Source: Pseudomonadota bacterium
Lineage (GTDB): Bacteria > Pseudomonadota > Alphaproteobacteria > Rhizobiales > Xanthobacteraceae
Assembly (NCBI GenBank): GCA_021779635.1
Contig: JAJYAH010000459.1
Span: 1-6,017, forward strand
DNA length: 6,017 nucleotides
Reading direction: 5' to 3'
Shown here: positions 1-4,720 of the stretch, one piece after another
Position numbering within the stretch: position 1 is the stretch's first letter
How the letters are laid out: each line of letters opens with the position of its first letter
Position numbers and translations under genes: made by a program
The notes under the pieces: model-generated
Database searches by the model: none
Told to the model about the DNA's origin: nothing
What the model saw: only the letters and a program-made list of their open reading frames with translations

Positions 1-584
1 CCGCGCTGGAGGCGTTGAATGAATGGCTGGAGCAACGCTGCAAGGCGCTGTGGCTGGAGATTCCCCATGGAAGCCAGCCCGGAACGATCGCCGACGCCTG
101 GGCGAGCGAGACGCCGGCGCTGATGCCTGTTTCCAGGCCTTTCGATGGTTTTGTCGAATACAGCAAGCGGGTGTCGCCGACCTGCCTCGTTCATCTGGAG
201 CGCAACCGCTACAGCGTGCCGGCTTCCTTCGCCAATCGCCCGGTGAGCTTGCGCGTCTATCCGGAGCGCATCGTCCTTGTCGCGGAAGGCCAGGTTCTTT
301 GCGAGCACCGGAGGATCATAGAACGTTCGCACCGAAGCCATGGCCAGACGGTTTATGATTGGCGGCATTATCTGGCGGTCGTTCAGCGCAAGCCGGGAGC
401 CTTGCGCAATGGCGCGCCCTTCGCCGATCTGCCCGAGGCCTTCAAAAGCGTGCAACAGCATCTTCTCAAACGGCCTGGCGGCGATCGGGAGATGGTGGAG
501 ATCCTGGCTCTGGTCCTGCATCACGACGAGCAGGCTGTGCTCTGCGCCGTCGAGCTGGCCCTGGGCGCCGGCGCGCCGACCAAG
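1..584 (+). mobile_element. IS21-family element remnant (right part lost)
   Basis: This covers the portion of an IS21 element that can be recognised through its IstA coding sequence. The right boundary, about 584, is where similarity to the IstA family stops; it is not a recognised terminal repeat. Neither istB nor an IS21 end is visible to the right of it, so the element was cut by deletion or by a later rearrangement. The left end lies outside the window. Confidence 0.65.
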
Positions 585-594
585 TCAGACTTGG
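580..594. repeat. Perfect 7-bp inverted repeat at the IstA break point
   Basis: The sequence is CCAAGTC-A-GACTTGG, with seven paired bases around a single central base. It sits across the point where IstA similarity ends (about 584). It is too short, and lacks the T-run, to be called a terminator. It may be a trace of the rearrangement that truncated the element, or chance. Confidence 0.4.
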
Positions 595-638
595 ATTCCG
601 AATAAAATCAGATGAATCTACCGCGCCCGCAGTGCGGT

Positions 639-654
639 GTCATCATTTGATGAC
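639..654. repeat. Perfect palindrome GTCATCA-TT-TGATGAC
   Basis: The two 7-base arms pair exactly around two central T residues. There is no downstream T-run, so a rho-independent terminator is unlikely. A 16-base dyad of this form could be an operator for a dimeric regulator or a piece of an insertion-sequence end. No adjacent regulator gene supports either reading. Confidence 0.45.
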
Positions 655-704
655 GGCCGAACAACACGCCATTCGCCCAAGCCGACGATTATCGGCGAGA
701 CGAG

Positions 705-777
705 GAGACGCGCCTCAGGGACTCGGGCTGCGCCCGCGTCGGCTGCGCCGATGCTGCGCATCCTTGAAGCGCGTCTC
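705..777. repeat. Imperfect 17-bp inverted repeat enclosing three small TGC-loop hairpins
   Basis: The outer arms are 705-721 and 761-777. They form 15 Watson-Crick pairs, one G-T wobble (718/764) and one mismatch (714/768). The 39-base interior itself contains three successive short hairpins, each with a TGC loop: 724-736 (CGGGC/GCCCG), 740-750 (CGGC/GCCG) and 752-760 (TGC/GCA). The whole could fold as a cloverleaf-like structure in RNA or single-stranded DNA. It is not a tRNA: arm lengths and conserved bases do not fit. Function unknown. Confidence 0.5.
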
Positions 778-830
778 TCGCTCGCCAATTACGCCGCCGT
801 CAGCAAATGACCCGGTCTCGCTCGCCACTT
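776..830. repeat. Short direct repeat, two copies 40 bases apart
   Basis: TCTCGCTCGCCAATT (776-790) recurs as TCTCGCTCGCCACTT (816-830), 14 of 15 bases identical. Two copies only, so this is not an array. It may mark a small duplication or a pair of insertion-sequence ends. The meaning is uncertain. Confidence 0.35.
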
Positions 831-924
831 GCAACAGCCAGCCATGTCAACCAAGGTGGATTTCTGCATGCAAAATTGAATACGCCTCTTGCCTCACGAA
901 TCCCCATGTGAGGATGGAGCCATC

Positions 925-1014
925 ATAAGCAATGCGACCAATAAATTTTCACCGGAGGTTCGCGCCCGCGCGGTGCGGATGGTTTTGGATCAGGAGGTCG
1001 ATCATGCCTACTGA
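925..1014 (+). pseudogene. IS3-family transposase OrfA, N-terminal fragment with lost start codon
   Basis: From 928 the frame reads SNATNKFSPEVRARAVRMVL, the characteristic opening of OrfA in one group of IS3 elements. OrfA carries the N-terminal HTH that helps form the OrfAB transposase by frameshifting. The expected ATG is ATA at 925-927, with an AGGATGGAG ribosome-binding stretch just upstream, so the start appears mutated. Similarity runs to about base 990, then the frame ends in QEVDHAY and a TGA at 1012-1014, overlapping the first codons of the ATPase gene in another frame. No HTH recognition helix and no orfB remain. Most of the element is missing, deleted right up to the ATPase ribosome binding site. 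Family assignment rests on about 20 residues, so it is good but not certain. Confidence 0.7.
992..997 (+). promoter_or_regulatory. Shine-Dalgarno site that sets the ATPase start
   Basis: AGGAGG lies six bases before the ATG at 1004. An in-frame ATG at 932 would add 24 residues (RPINFHRRF...), but that stretch is the IS3 orfA fragment read in the wrong frame and has no family similarity. The 1004 start gives an N-terminus (MPTEAVKKVEFHVENLDC) that fits a heavy-metal-associated domain. Confidence 0.85.
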
Positions 1015-3133
1015 AGCGGTCAAGAAGGTCGAGTTCCATGTCGAAAATCTGGATTGCGAAAGCGAAGCGAACGCCATCCGTCGTGGGCTCACAGGAGCGC
1101 CGGGGCTAGTCGATCTGACCATCTATCCGAAAGCCGGAAAGCTGAGCATCACCTACCAAGCGCCGGCCTCGCCGGCGATATTCTCCGAGCGCCTCCGCTC
1201 GCTCGGCTACCCACAACGGAAGGATCTGCGCGACCATCGGCTCCCAAAGCCCTGGGAGAATGCCAAAGTCCTGACCGCTGGCGGATCCGGCGTCCTATTG
1301 GCTGTTGGCTGGGGGCTCGGCATGGCCGGCGTGCCAGAGTTGGTCTCGGTCGCGCTTTACCTCTTGGCTATCCTGGTCGGGGGGTGGTTCTTTGGCCGCG
1401 AGGCGATCGAGGAACTCGTCTTCGAACGCGAGATCGGGATTGAGCTCCTGATGAGCGTGGCGGCTATCGCTGCGGCTGTCTTGGGGCAGTTTGCTGAGGC
1501 AGCGACGCTGGCCTTCCTCTATTCGATCTCAGAGGCCGCCGAAGGCTACACCGAGGAAAAGACGCGGTCCGCCGTCCGGGCCTTAATGGACCTGACGCCG
1601 AGGGTCGCCCTCGTCCGGCGCGAGCGAAGAGAGCAGGAGATTCCGGCCGAGCAACTTCGTGTCGGCGATATTTTCATTGTTCGGCCAGGCCAATCCGTGG
1701 CCACAGACGGCGAGATCATGTCCGGCGAGTCGTCCGTCAACCAAGCACCGGTCACTGGCGAGAGCATGCCGGTCGGCAAGGGCCCGCGCGATACGGTCTT
1801 TGCCGGAAGCATCAATGGCGAGGGCCTTCTGGAGATCCGCGCCACGAAAGCCTTCGCGGAGAATACGATCTCCCGGATCATCAGACTTGTGGAGGAGGCG
1901 CAGGAGAGGAAAGGCGCCAGCCAGCGCTTTATCGAACGCTTCGGCGCCTGGTACAGCCCGGCTGTGCTCACGCTTGGCACCCTTATCGGCGTGCTGGCGC
2001 CAGCGCTGCTCGGTGACTGGCATACATGGCTCGTCAGAGCGACCATCTTCATCGTCGCCGCGGCGCCGTGTGCGCTGGTGATCTCCATACCCATTACGAT
2101 GGTTGCGGCCCTAGGCACAGCGGCCAGACGCGGCGTGCTGATCAAGGGCGGCCTCTACATGGAGGAATTGGCCCGCATCACTGTTGTCGCACTCGACAAG
2201 ACGGGAACGGTAACGGTGGGGAAGCCTGACGTCTCCGATGTCATTTTTCTGCAAGCCGCACCCGGTGTCAGGGATCAGACCGCACTTCTCGCGGTCGCGG
2301 CCGGCATCGAGGCGCGCAGCGAGCATCCGCTGGCGCGGGCGATTGTGCATCACGCCCGGAAGCTCGGTATTGAGCCGGTCGAGATGGACGAGTTTCGCGC
2401 GCTGACAGGAGCCGGCGCCTCGGCGCGCTTCGCCGGCGGGTCCGTGTTCGTCGGAAATCCGAGATTCTTCCGGGAGAGGCTTGGACCGAAATTAGGCGCC
2501 GTGGACGATCTGGTCGAGCGTCTGGAGCAGGAAGCCAAGACCGTCGTCCTTATCGGAAATCAAGCAGGCACGTGGGGCATCATAGCCCTCCGCGACACGA
2601 TCCGCGCCGATGCTGCTCAGGCGATCGCGGCGCTCCGGTCTGCGGGTATCGGGCGGGTAATCATGCTCACCGGCGACAACGAGCGGTCGGCCCGCGCGAT
2701 CGCGCACGACGTTGGCATTGACGAGGTCCACGCCGGACTGACGCCGGAGGGCAAGGTCGAGAAGGTGCGGGAGTTGGCCGGCATCTACCGGCACGTCGCC
2801 ATGGTTGGCGATGGCGTCAATGATGCTCCGGCACTGGCGGCAGCGAATGTCGGGATTGCCATGGGCGCGGCAGGAACGGACGTGGCGCTGGAGACCGCGG
2901 ACGTGGCTCTGATGGCCGATGACCTCCTGAAGCTATCGGAAGCAAACGGCCTGGCGAGGAAGGCGCAGGCTATCACTCACCAAAACCTCGCGCTCTCAAC
3001 GGTGCTAATTGGCGGCCTCATCGCCGGCGCCCTTTCCGGCCTCCTATCGCTCCCCATCGTTGTCGTTGCACATGAATTGAGCGAATTGGCGGTGATCGTC
3101 AACGGCCTGCGAATGCTGCGGACGCGGACATAA
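1004..3133 (+). CDS. P1B-type heavy-metal-translocating ATPase with atypical APC and HExxE metal-site motifs
   Basis: This is a 709-residue inner-membrane pump using ATP to move a soft or transition metal ion out of the cytoplasm. Residues 8-70 form a heavy-metal-associated domain with one Cys (C18, DCESE) in place of GMxCxxC; a Cys-x-x-Glu form is known in some CadA/ZntA-like pumps. Two membrane helices (about 88-131) precede the core pair (143-178). The actuator domain carries TGES at 251-254. Helix 6 has A354-P355-C356 where most metal pumps have CPC. The phosphorylation site is D398 in DKTGT, the nucleotide domain has SEHP (H441-P442), and the P domain has TGDN (556-559) and GDGVNDAP (602-609). 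The last helix reads HELSEL (H690, E691, E694), closer to the HEGGT of P1B-4 pumps than to the ADxGAT of Zn/Cd pumps. All catalytic motifs are intact. Fold and pump activity are secure; Zn, Cd, Co or another metal cannot be decided from sequence. The gene lies directly after an IS3 fragment and 89 bases before a small exported protein gene. Confidence 0.93.
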   Translation: MPTEAVKKVEFHVENLDCESEANAIRRGLTGAPGLVDLTIYPKAGKLSITYQAPASPAIFSERLRSLGYPQRKDLRDHRLPKPWENAKVLTAGGSGVLLAVGWGLGMAGVPELVSVALYLLAILVGGWFFGREAIEELVFEREIGIELLMSVAAIAAAVLGQFAEAATLAFLYSISEAAEGYTEEKTRSAVRALMDLTPRVALVRRERREQEIPAEQLRVGDIFIVRPGQSVATDGEIMSGESSVNQAPVTGESMPVGKGPRDTVFAGSINGEGLLEIRATKAFAENTISRIIRLVEEAQERKGASQRFIERFGAWYSPAVLTLGTLIGVLAPALLGDWHTWLVRATIFIVAAAPCALVISIPITMVAALGTAARRGVLIKGGLYMEELARITVVALDKTGTVTVGKPDVSDVIFLQAAPGVRDQTALLAVAAGIEARSEHPLARAIVHHARKLGIEPVEMDEFRALTGAGASARFAGGSVFVGNPRFFRERLGPKLGAVDDLVERLEQEAKTVVLIGNQAGTWGIIALRDTIRADAAQAIAALRSAGIGRVIMLTGDNERSARAIAHDVGIDEVHAGLTPEGKVEKVRELAGIYRHVAMVGDGVNDAPALAAANVGIAMGAAGTDVALETADVALMADDLLKLSEANGLARKAQAITHQNLALSTVLIGGLIAGALSGLLSLPIVVVAHELSELAVIVNGLRMLRTRT

Positions 3134-3149
3134 TTGTTCATCGGCTGCA

Positions 3150-3163
3150 TTGACGTGAGTCAA
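3150..3163. promoter_or_regulatory. FNR/FixK/Anr-type binding site candidate
   Basis: TTGACGTGAGTCAA is a perfect 5+4+5 dyad matching the TTGA-N6-TCAA core recognised by the FNR/FixK branch of the CRP family, which responds to low oxygen or related signals. It lies 17 bases after the ATPase stop and 60 bases before the next ATG. If it acts as an activator site centred at -41.5, transcription would start near 3198, leaving a leader of about 25 bases that still contains the ribosome binding site at 3210-3216. There is no T-run after it, so a terminator reading is weaker. The match is direct; binding is inferred. Confidence 0.55.
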
Positions 3164-3185
3164 CATGATCGGGGCATATGTGCAC

Positions 3186-3191
3186 GAATAT
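3186..3191 (+). promoter_or_regulatory. Possible -10 element for the small exported-protein gene
   Basis: GAATAT (or the overlapping TATACC at 3189-3194) lies where a sigma-70-type -10 hexamer would fall if the FNR/FixK-like dyad at 3150-3163 is centred at -41.5. No good -35 hexamer is seen, as expected for an activator-dependent promoter. The call depends on that site being real. Confidence 0.35.
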
Positions 3192-3222
3192 ACCAAGGGC
3201 CACCAATTGAAGGAGGACGACA

Positions 3223-3519
3223 ATGCGCAGATTTTATCGCGCTGATATGGCCGCGATCGTGACCGCGGTCACCTGGGCAGCGATCCCAGCGAGTGCCCAA
3301 CCCCACGACCCCTACGGCCCTGGAATGATGGGCGGCTACGGCATGATGCATGGTTATGGCTATGGCTACGGTCCGGGCATGATGTACGGACCGTATGGTG
3401 ACTACAGCAACTACGATTCTCGCTATTACCGCGGCGATCGCTACTACAATCCGCGCCGTGGTTGGTATCGGCACCACCATCGGCACTACGTGTGTTTCGG
3501 CTTGCAATATTGGCTCTGA
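3223..3519 (+). CDS. Small exported Tyr/Gly/Met/His-rich protein, 3' end altered by ISL3 insertion
   Basis: The protein has 98 residues and starts at an ATG six bases after AAGGAGG (3210-3216). Residues 1-25 look like a Sec signal peptide: basic MRRFYR, a hydrophobic stretch and a cleavage motif ASA|Q. The mature part of about 73 residues has 16 Tyr, 15 Gly, 6 Met and 6 His. Three Met pairs occur in repeats such as GPGMMGGYGMMHG and GPGMMYGP, followed by YY pairs and an RHHHRH cluster, with a single Cys (C91). No named domain is recognised. Paired Met with His suggests metal binding in the periplasm, which suits the neighbouring metal pump, but this is inference; a structural or surface role is possible. 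It probably has its own promoter. W97 (from its second base), L98 and the stop lie in the ISL3 end, so the ancestral C-terminus was different and probably longer. Not a known family to me. Confidence 0.75.
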   Translation: MRRFYRADMAAIVTAVTWAAIPASAQPHDPYGPGMMGGYGMMHGYGYGYGPGMMYGPYGDYSNYDSRYYRGDRYYNPRRGWYRHHHRHYVCFGLQYWL

Positions 3520-3530
3520 CGCACTTTTGA
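3512..3530 (-). repeat. Putative terminal inverted repeat of the ISL3 element
   Basis: The top strand reads GGCTCTGACGCACTTTTGA inward from the boundary, followed seven bases later by the transposase stop (3537-3539). The GGCTCT start is typical of ISL3 ends. The partner repeat is not in the window, so the exact length cannot be checked. Confidence 0.55.
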
Positions 3531-3536
3531 TGGCGC

Positions 3537-4701
3537 TCAGGATTGAAATCCGATGACCCGGGCCTGAAGCAGATCGATTTTTCCTCTGCCGTACATTTGA
3601 CGCTTCACGAGTTTCAACTTGGTGATCTGACCCTCTGTCTGGCCGTTCGACCATGGCGACGTGATCGCGGCCGCGACGGCGGCGCAATCTTTGGTGACGC
3701 CACTGGCGAACGAGGCTACGAGGCTTGAACCGGCGCGTTCCAGCCAGGGATCGAGATCAGCCAACGATTTCTTGCGGATCATCGCCTGGAACGCGGCGAT
3801 GATCTCGCGCGCTGCGACCAGCGACGGGGCGCCGCGCTCGATCGCAGCGACTGTCACGGTTTCGGATTTGGTGAGATCATCTCGGCCGATCGTCAGAAGC
3901 CTCGCGATCGTTCGCGCCGACGGCGCACGGCTCAAGGCTTCGCCATCGACCTTTTCCGCACGCCGTCGGCGTCCGGCCCATTCGCCGACCACTCGCAGGC
4001 AGCCACGAAAGCCTTGGGCTTTGAGTTGTCGCCACAACTCCGAGCCATTGCGACGACCGACCGCCCATTGCGCGTCGAGCCAGGGCAGATAAAGCTCCAA
4101 CGAACTCTCGCGGACGCGAAAGACGTCCGAACGTTGGCCGCACAGGACTTTTCGAACCAAGCCGCGGCTGCATCCGGTACGGCGCACGATCTCCTTGATC
4201 GGAATTCCGTCGTTGGCCAACCGGAGAATGACGGAGTTTTCTTCCTCGCGGCGAAGAAATCCATTGTACTGGATCCGCTCAGCGGCAGTGAGGAGGTCGG
4301 GATTGATCGTCGCGGCGCCAATGGCGACTCGGATCTGACGCATCGATTTGCGCACCGCGTCCAGGAAGGCGCGGCTGGCGTTCTCCATCAAATGCCAGCG
4401 GTCGGCCACTTGGGCGGCTTGAGGCAGAGCCTTGGCCGCCGCCAGCGCGTAACCGCCGCCGCGGTCGCGAGCGACGACGGAAATTTGCGGCTGCTTGGAA
4501 AGCCATTCCTGGGCAGTCGCCGGTTCGCGGTCGGGGAGCAAGGCGATGGTCTTGCGTCGCTCCAAGTCGCAAATGATTGTTCCGTAACGCTGGTTGCGAC
4601 GCCAGGCCCAGTCGTCGATGCCAATCACCGTTGGAGCGACGAAGCGCGGGCTTCCGCGCCGTCGCACGACGCGCAGCAACGTGTCGTTGCTCACCGGCAG
4701 C
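3537..4701 (-). pseudogene. ISL3-family transposase, N-terminus cut off by IS66 insertion
   Basis: About 387 residues remain, from LPVSNDTLLRVVRRRG to FQS at the stop. The DDE-type catalytic residues of the family are all visible: the first Asp in GIDDWAWR (4611-4616), the second in ARDRGGGYA (4464-4466) and the Glu in SNGQTEGQ (3633-3635). ADRWHLMEN and VKRQMYGRGKIDLL are further family marks. Between the second Asp and the Glu lies an HTH-like segment (LANDGIPIKEIVRRTGCSRG), seen in a subset of these transposases. The N-terminal zinc-binding and HTH regions that recognise the ends are missing: the frame crosses into IS66 at 4702 and continues there as meaningless translation. A start inside the remnant could make only a defective protein. 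Orientation is opposite to the metal genes. Confidence 0.88.
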
Positions 4702-4720
4702 GTAAGCGGTGTTTTCAGGC
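4702..4720 (-). repeat. Terminal inverted repeat of IS66 (tnpC side)
   Basis: GTAAGCGGTGTTTTCAGGC reads inward from the boundary. The tnpC stop (4715-4717) lies inside this stretch, so the gene runs to the very end of the element. The repeat length is a guess without the other end. Confidence 0.75.

Larger units (their letters stand above)
1..605 (+). pseudogene. istA: IS21-family transposase IstA, C-terminal part, truncated at both ends in this window
   Basis: The frame is open from base 3 (it reads ALEALNEWLEQRC) to a TAA at 603-605, so the N-terminal half with the HTH and DDE core lies left of the window. What remains is the C-terminal beta-barrel-like region of IstA, which binds DNA and carries out cut-and-paste transposition together with the AAA+ helper IstB. 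Family signatures seen are RNRYSVP, LRVYPERI, CEHRR, YDWRHYL and RKPGALRNGAPF, in the usual order. The end is wrong for the family: after GAGAPTK, IstA proteins usually continue with a helix of the type THVLNLLHRL and several tens more residues, but here only SDLDSE and a stop follow. Similarity is lost near base 584, and no istB reading frame is present downstream. I take this as an inactive IS21 remnant. The family call is secure. The pseudogene status rests on the abnormal end and the missing istB. Confidence 0.85.
606..924. other. Non-coding junction region between IS remnants, rich in inverted repeats
   Basis: I find no credible gene in these 319 bases. Reading frames that cross it are low-complexity Arg/Ala/Pro/Ser translations without recognisable domains and lack a convincing ribosome binding site. 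The left two thirds hold a palindrome (639-654), a long imperfect stem with small internal hairpins (705-777) and a 15-base direct repeat (776-790 and 816-830). The right third (about 845-924) is less GC-rich. It ends with an AGGATGGAG stretch (911-919) that looks like the leader and ribosome binding site of the following orfA fragment, so part of it may be the left end of that insertion sequence. I could not place a terminal repeat with confidence. Confidence 0.5.
3512..4701 (-). mobile_element. ISL3-family insertion sequence, interrupted by IS66
   Basis: The element is recognised from its transposase and from a terminal sequence GGCTCTGACGCACTTTTGA starting at 3512, which resembles the GGCTCT/GGGTCT ends of this family. 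The eight bases outside (GCAATATT, 3504-3511) are AT-rich, as expected for the 8-bp target duplication, but the second copy is out of view. The rest of the element, coding for the transposase N-terminus, should lie beyond the IS66 insertion to the right of the window. The 3512 boundary is inferred from one end only. Confidence 0.7.

Noticed and set aside
705..777. tRNA gene suggested by the cloverleaf-like shape
   Set aside because: The outer stem is far too long, and there is no T-loop GTTCGA-type sequence, anticodon arm or CCA end.
776..830. CRISPR-like repeat
   Set aside because: There are only two copies of 15 bases with one mismatch, no further units and no cas genes.
359..928. 189-codon plus-strand open frame
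   Set aside because: It overlaps the IstA coding region in another frame, then crosses the inverted-repeat region. It is low-complexity Arg/Ala/Ser with no domain.
932..1003. Upstream in-frame ATG giving a 733-residue ATPase
   Set aside because: The extra 24 residues are the IS3 orfA fragment read out of frame. The strong AGGAGG six bases before the ATG at 1004 sets the start.
1546..2145. 199-codon minus-strand open frame
   Set aside because: It lies wholly antisense to the ATPase, whose motifs are unambiguous; there is no ribosome binding site or recognisable domain.
3150..3163. Rho-independent terminator after the ATPase
   Set aside because: The stem is only five base pairs and no T-run follows. 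The sequence fits an FNR/FixK dyad much better.
3160..3687. 175-codon minus-strand open frame rich in Val, Ile, Ala and His
   Set aside because: It is antisense to the small exported-protein gene, and its repeats are just the reverse of the Tyr/Met/His codons. It also overlaps the ISL3 end.
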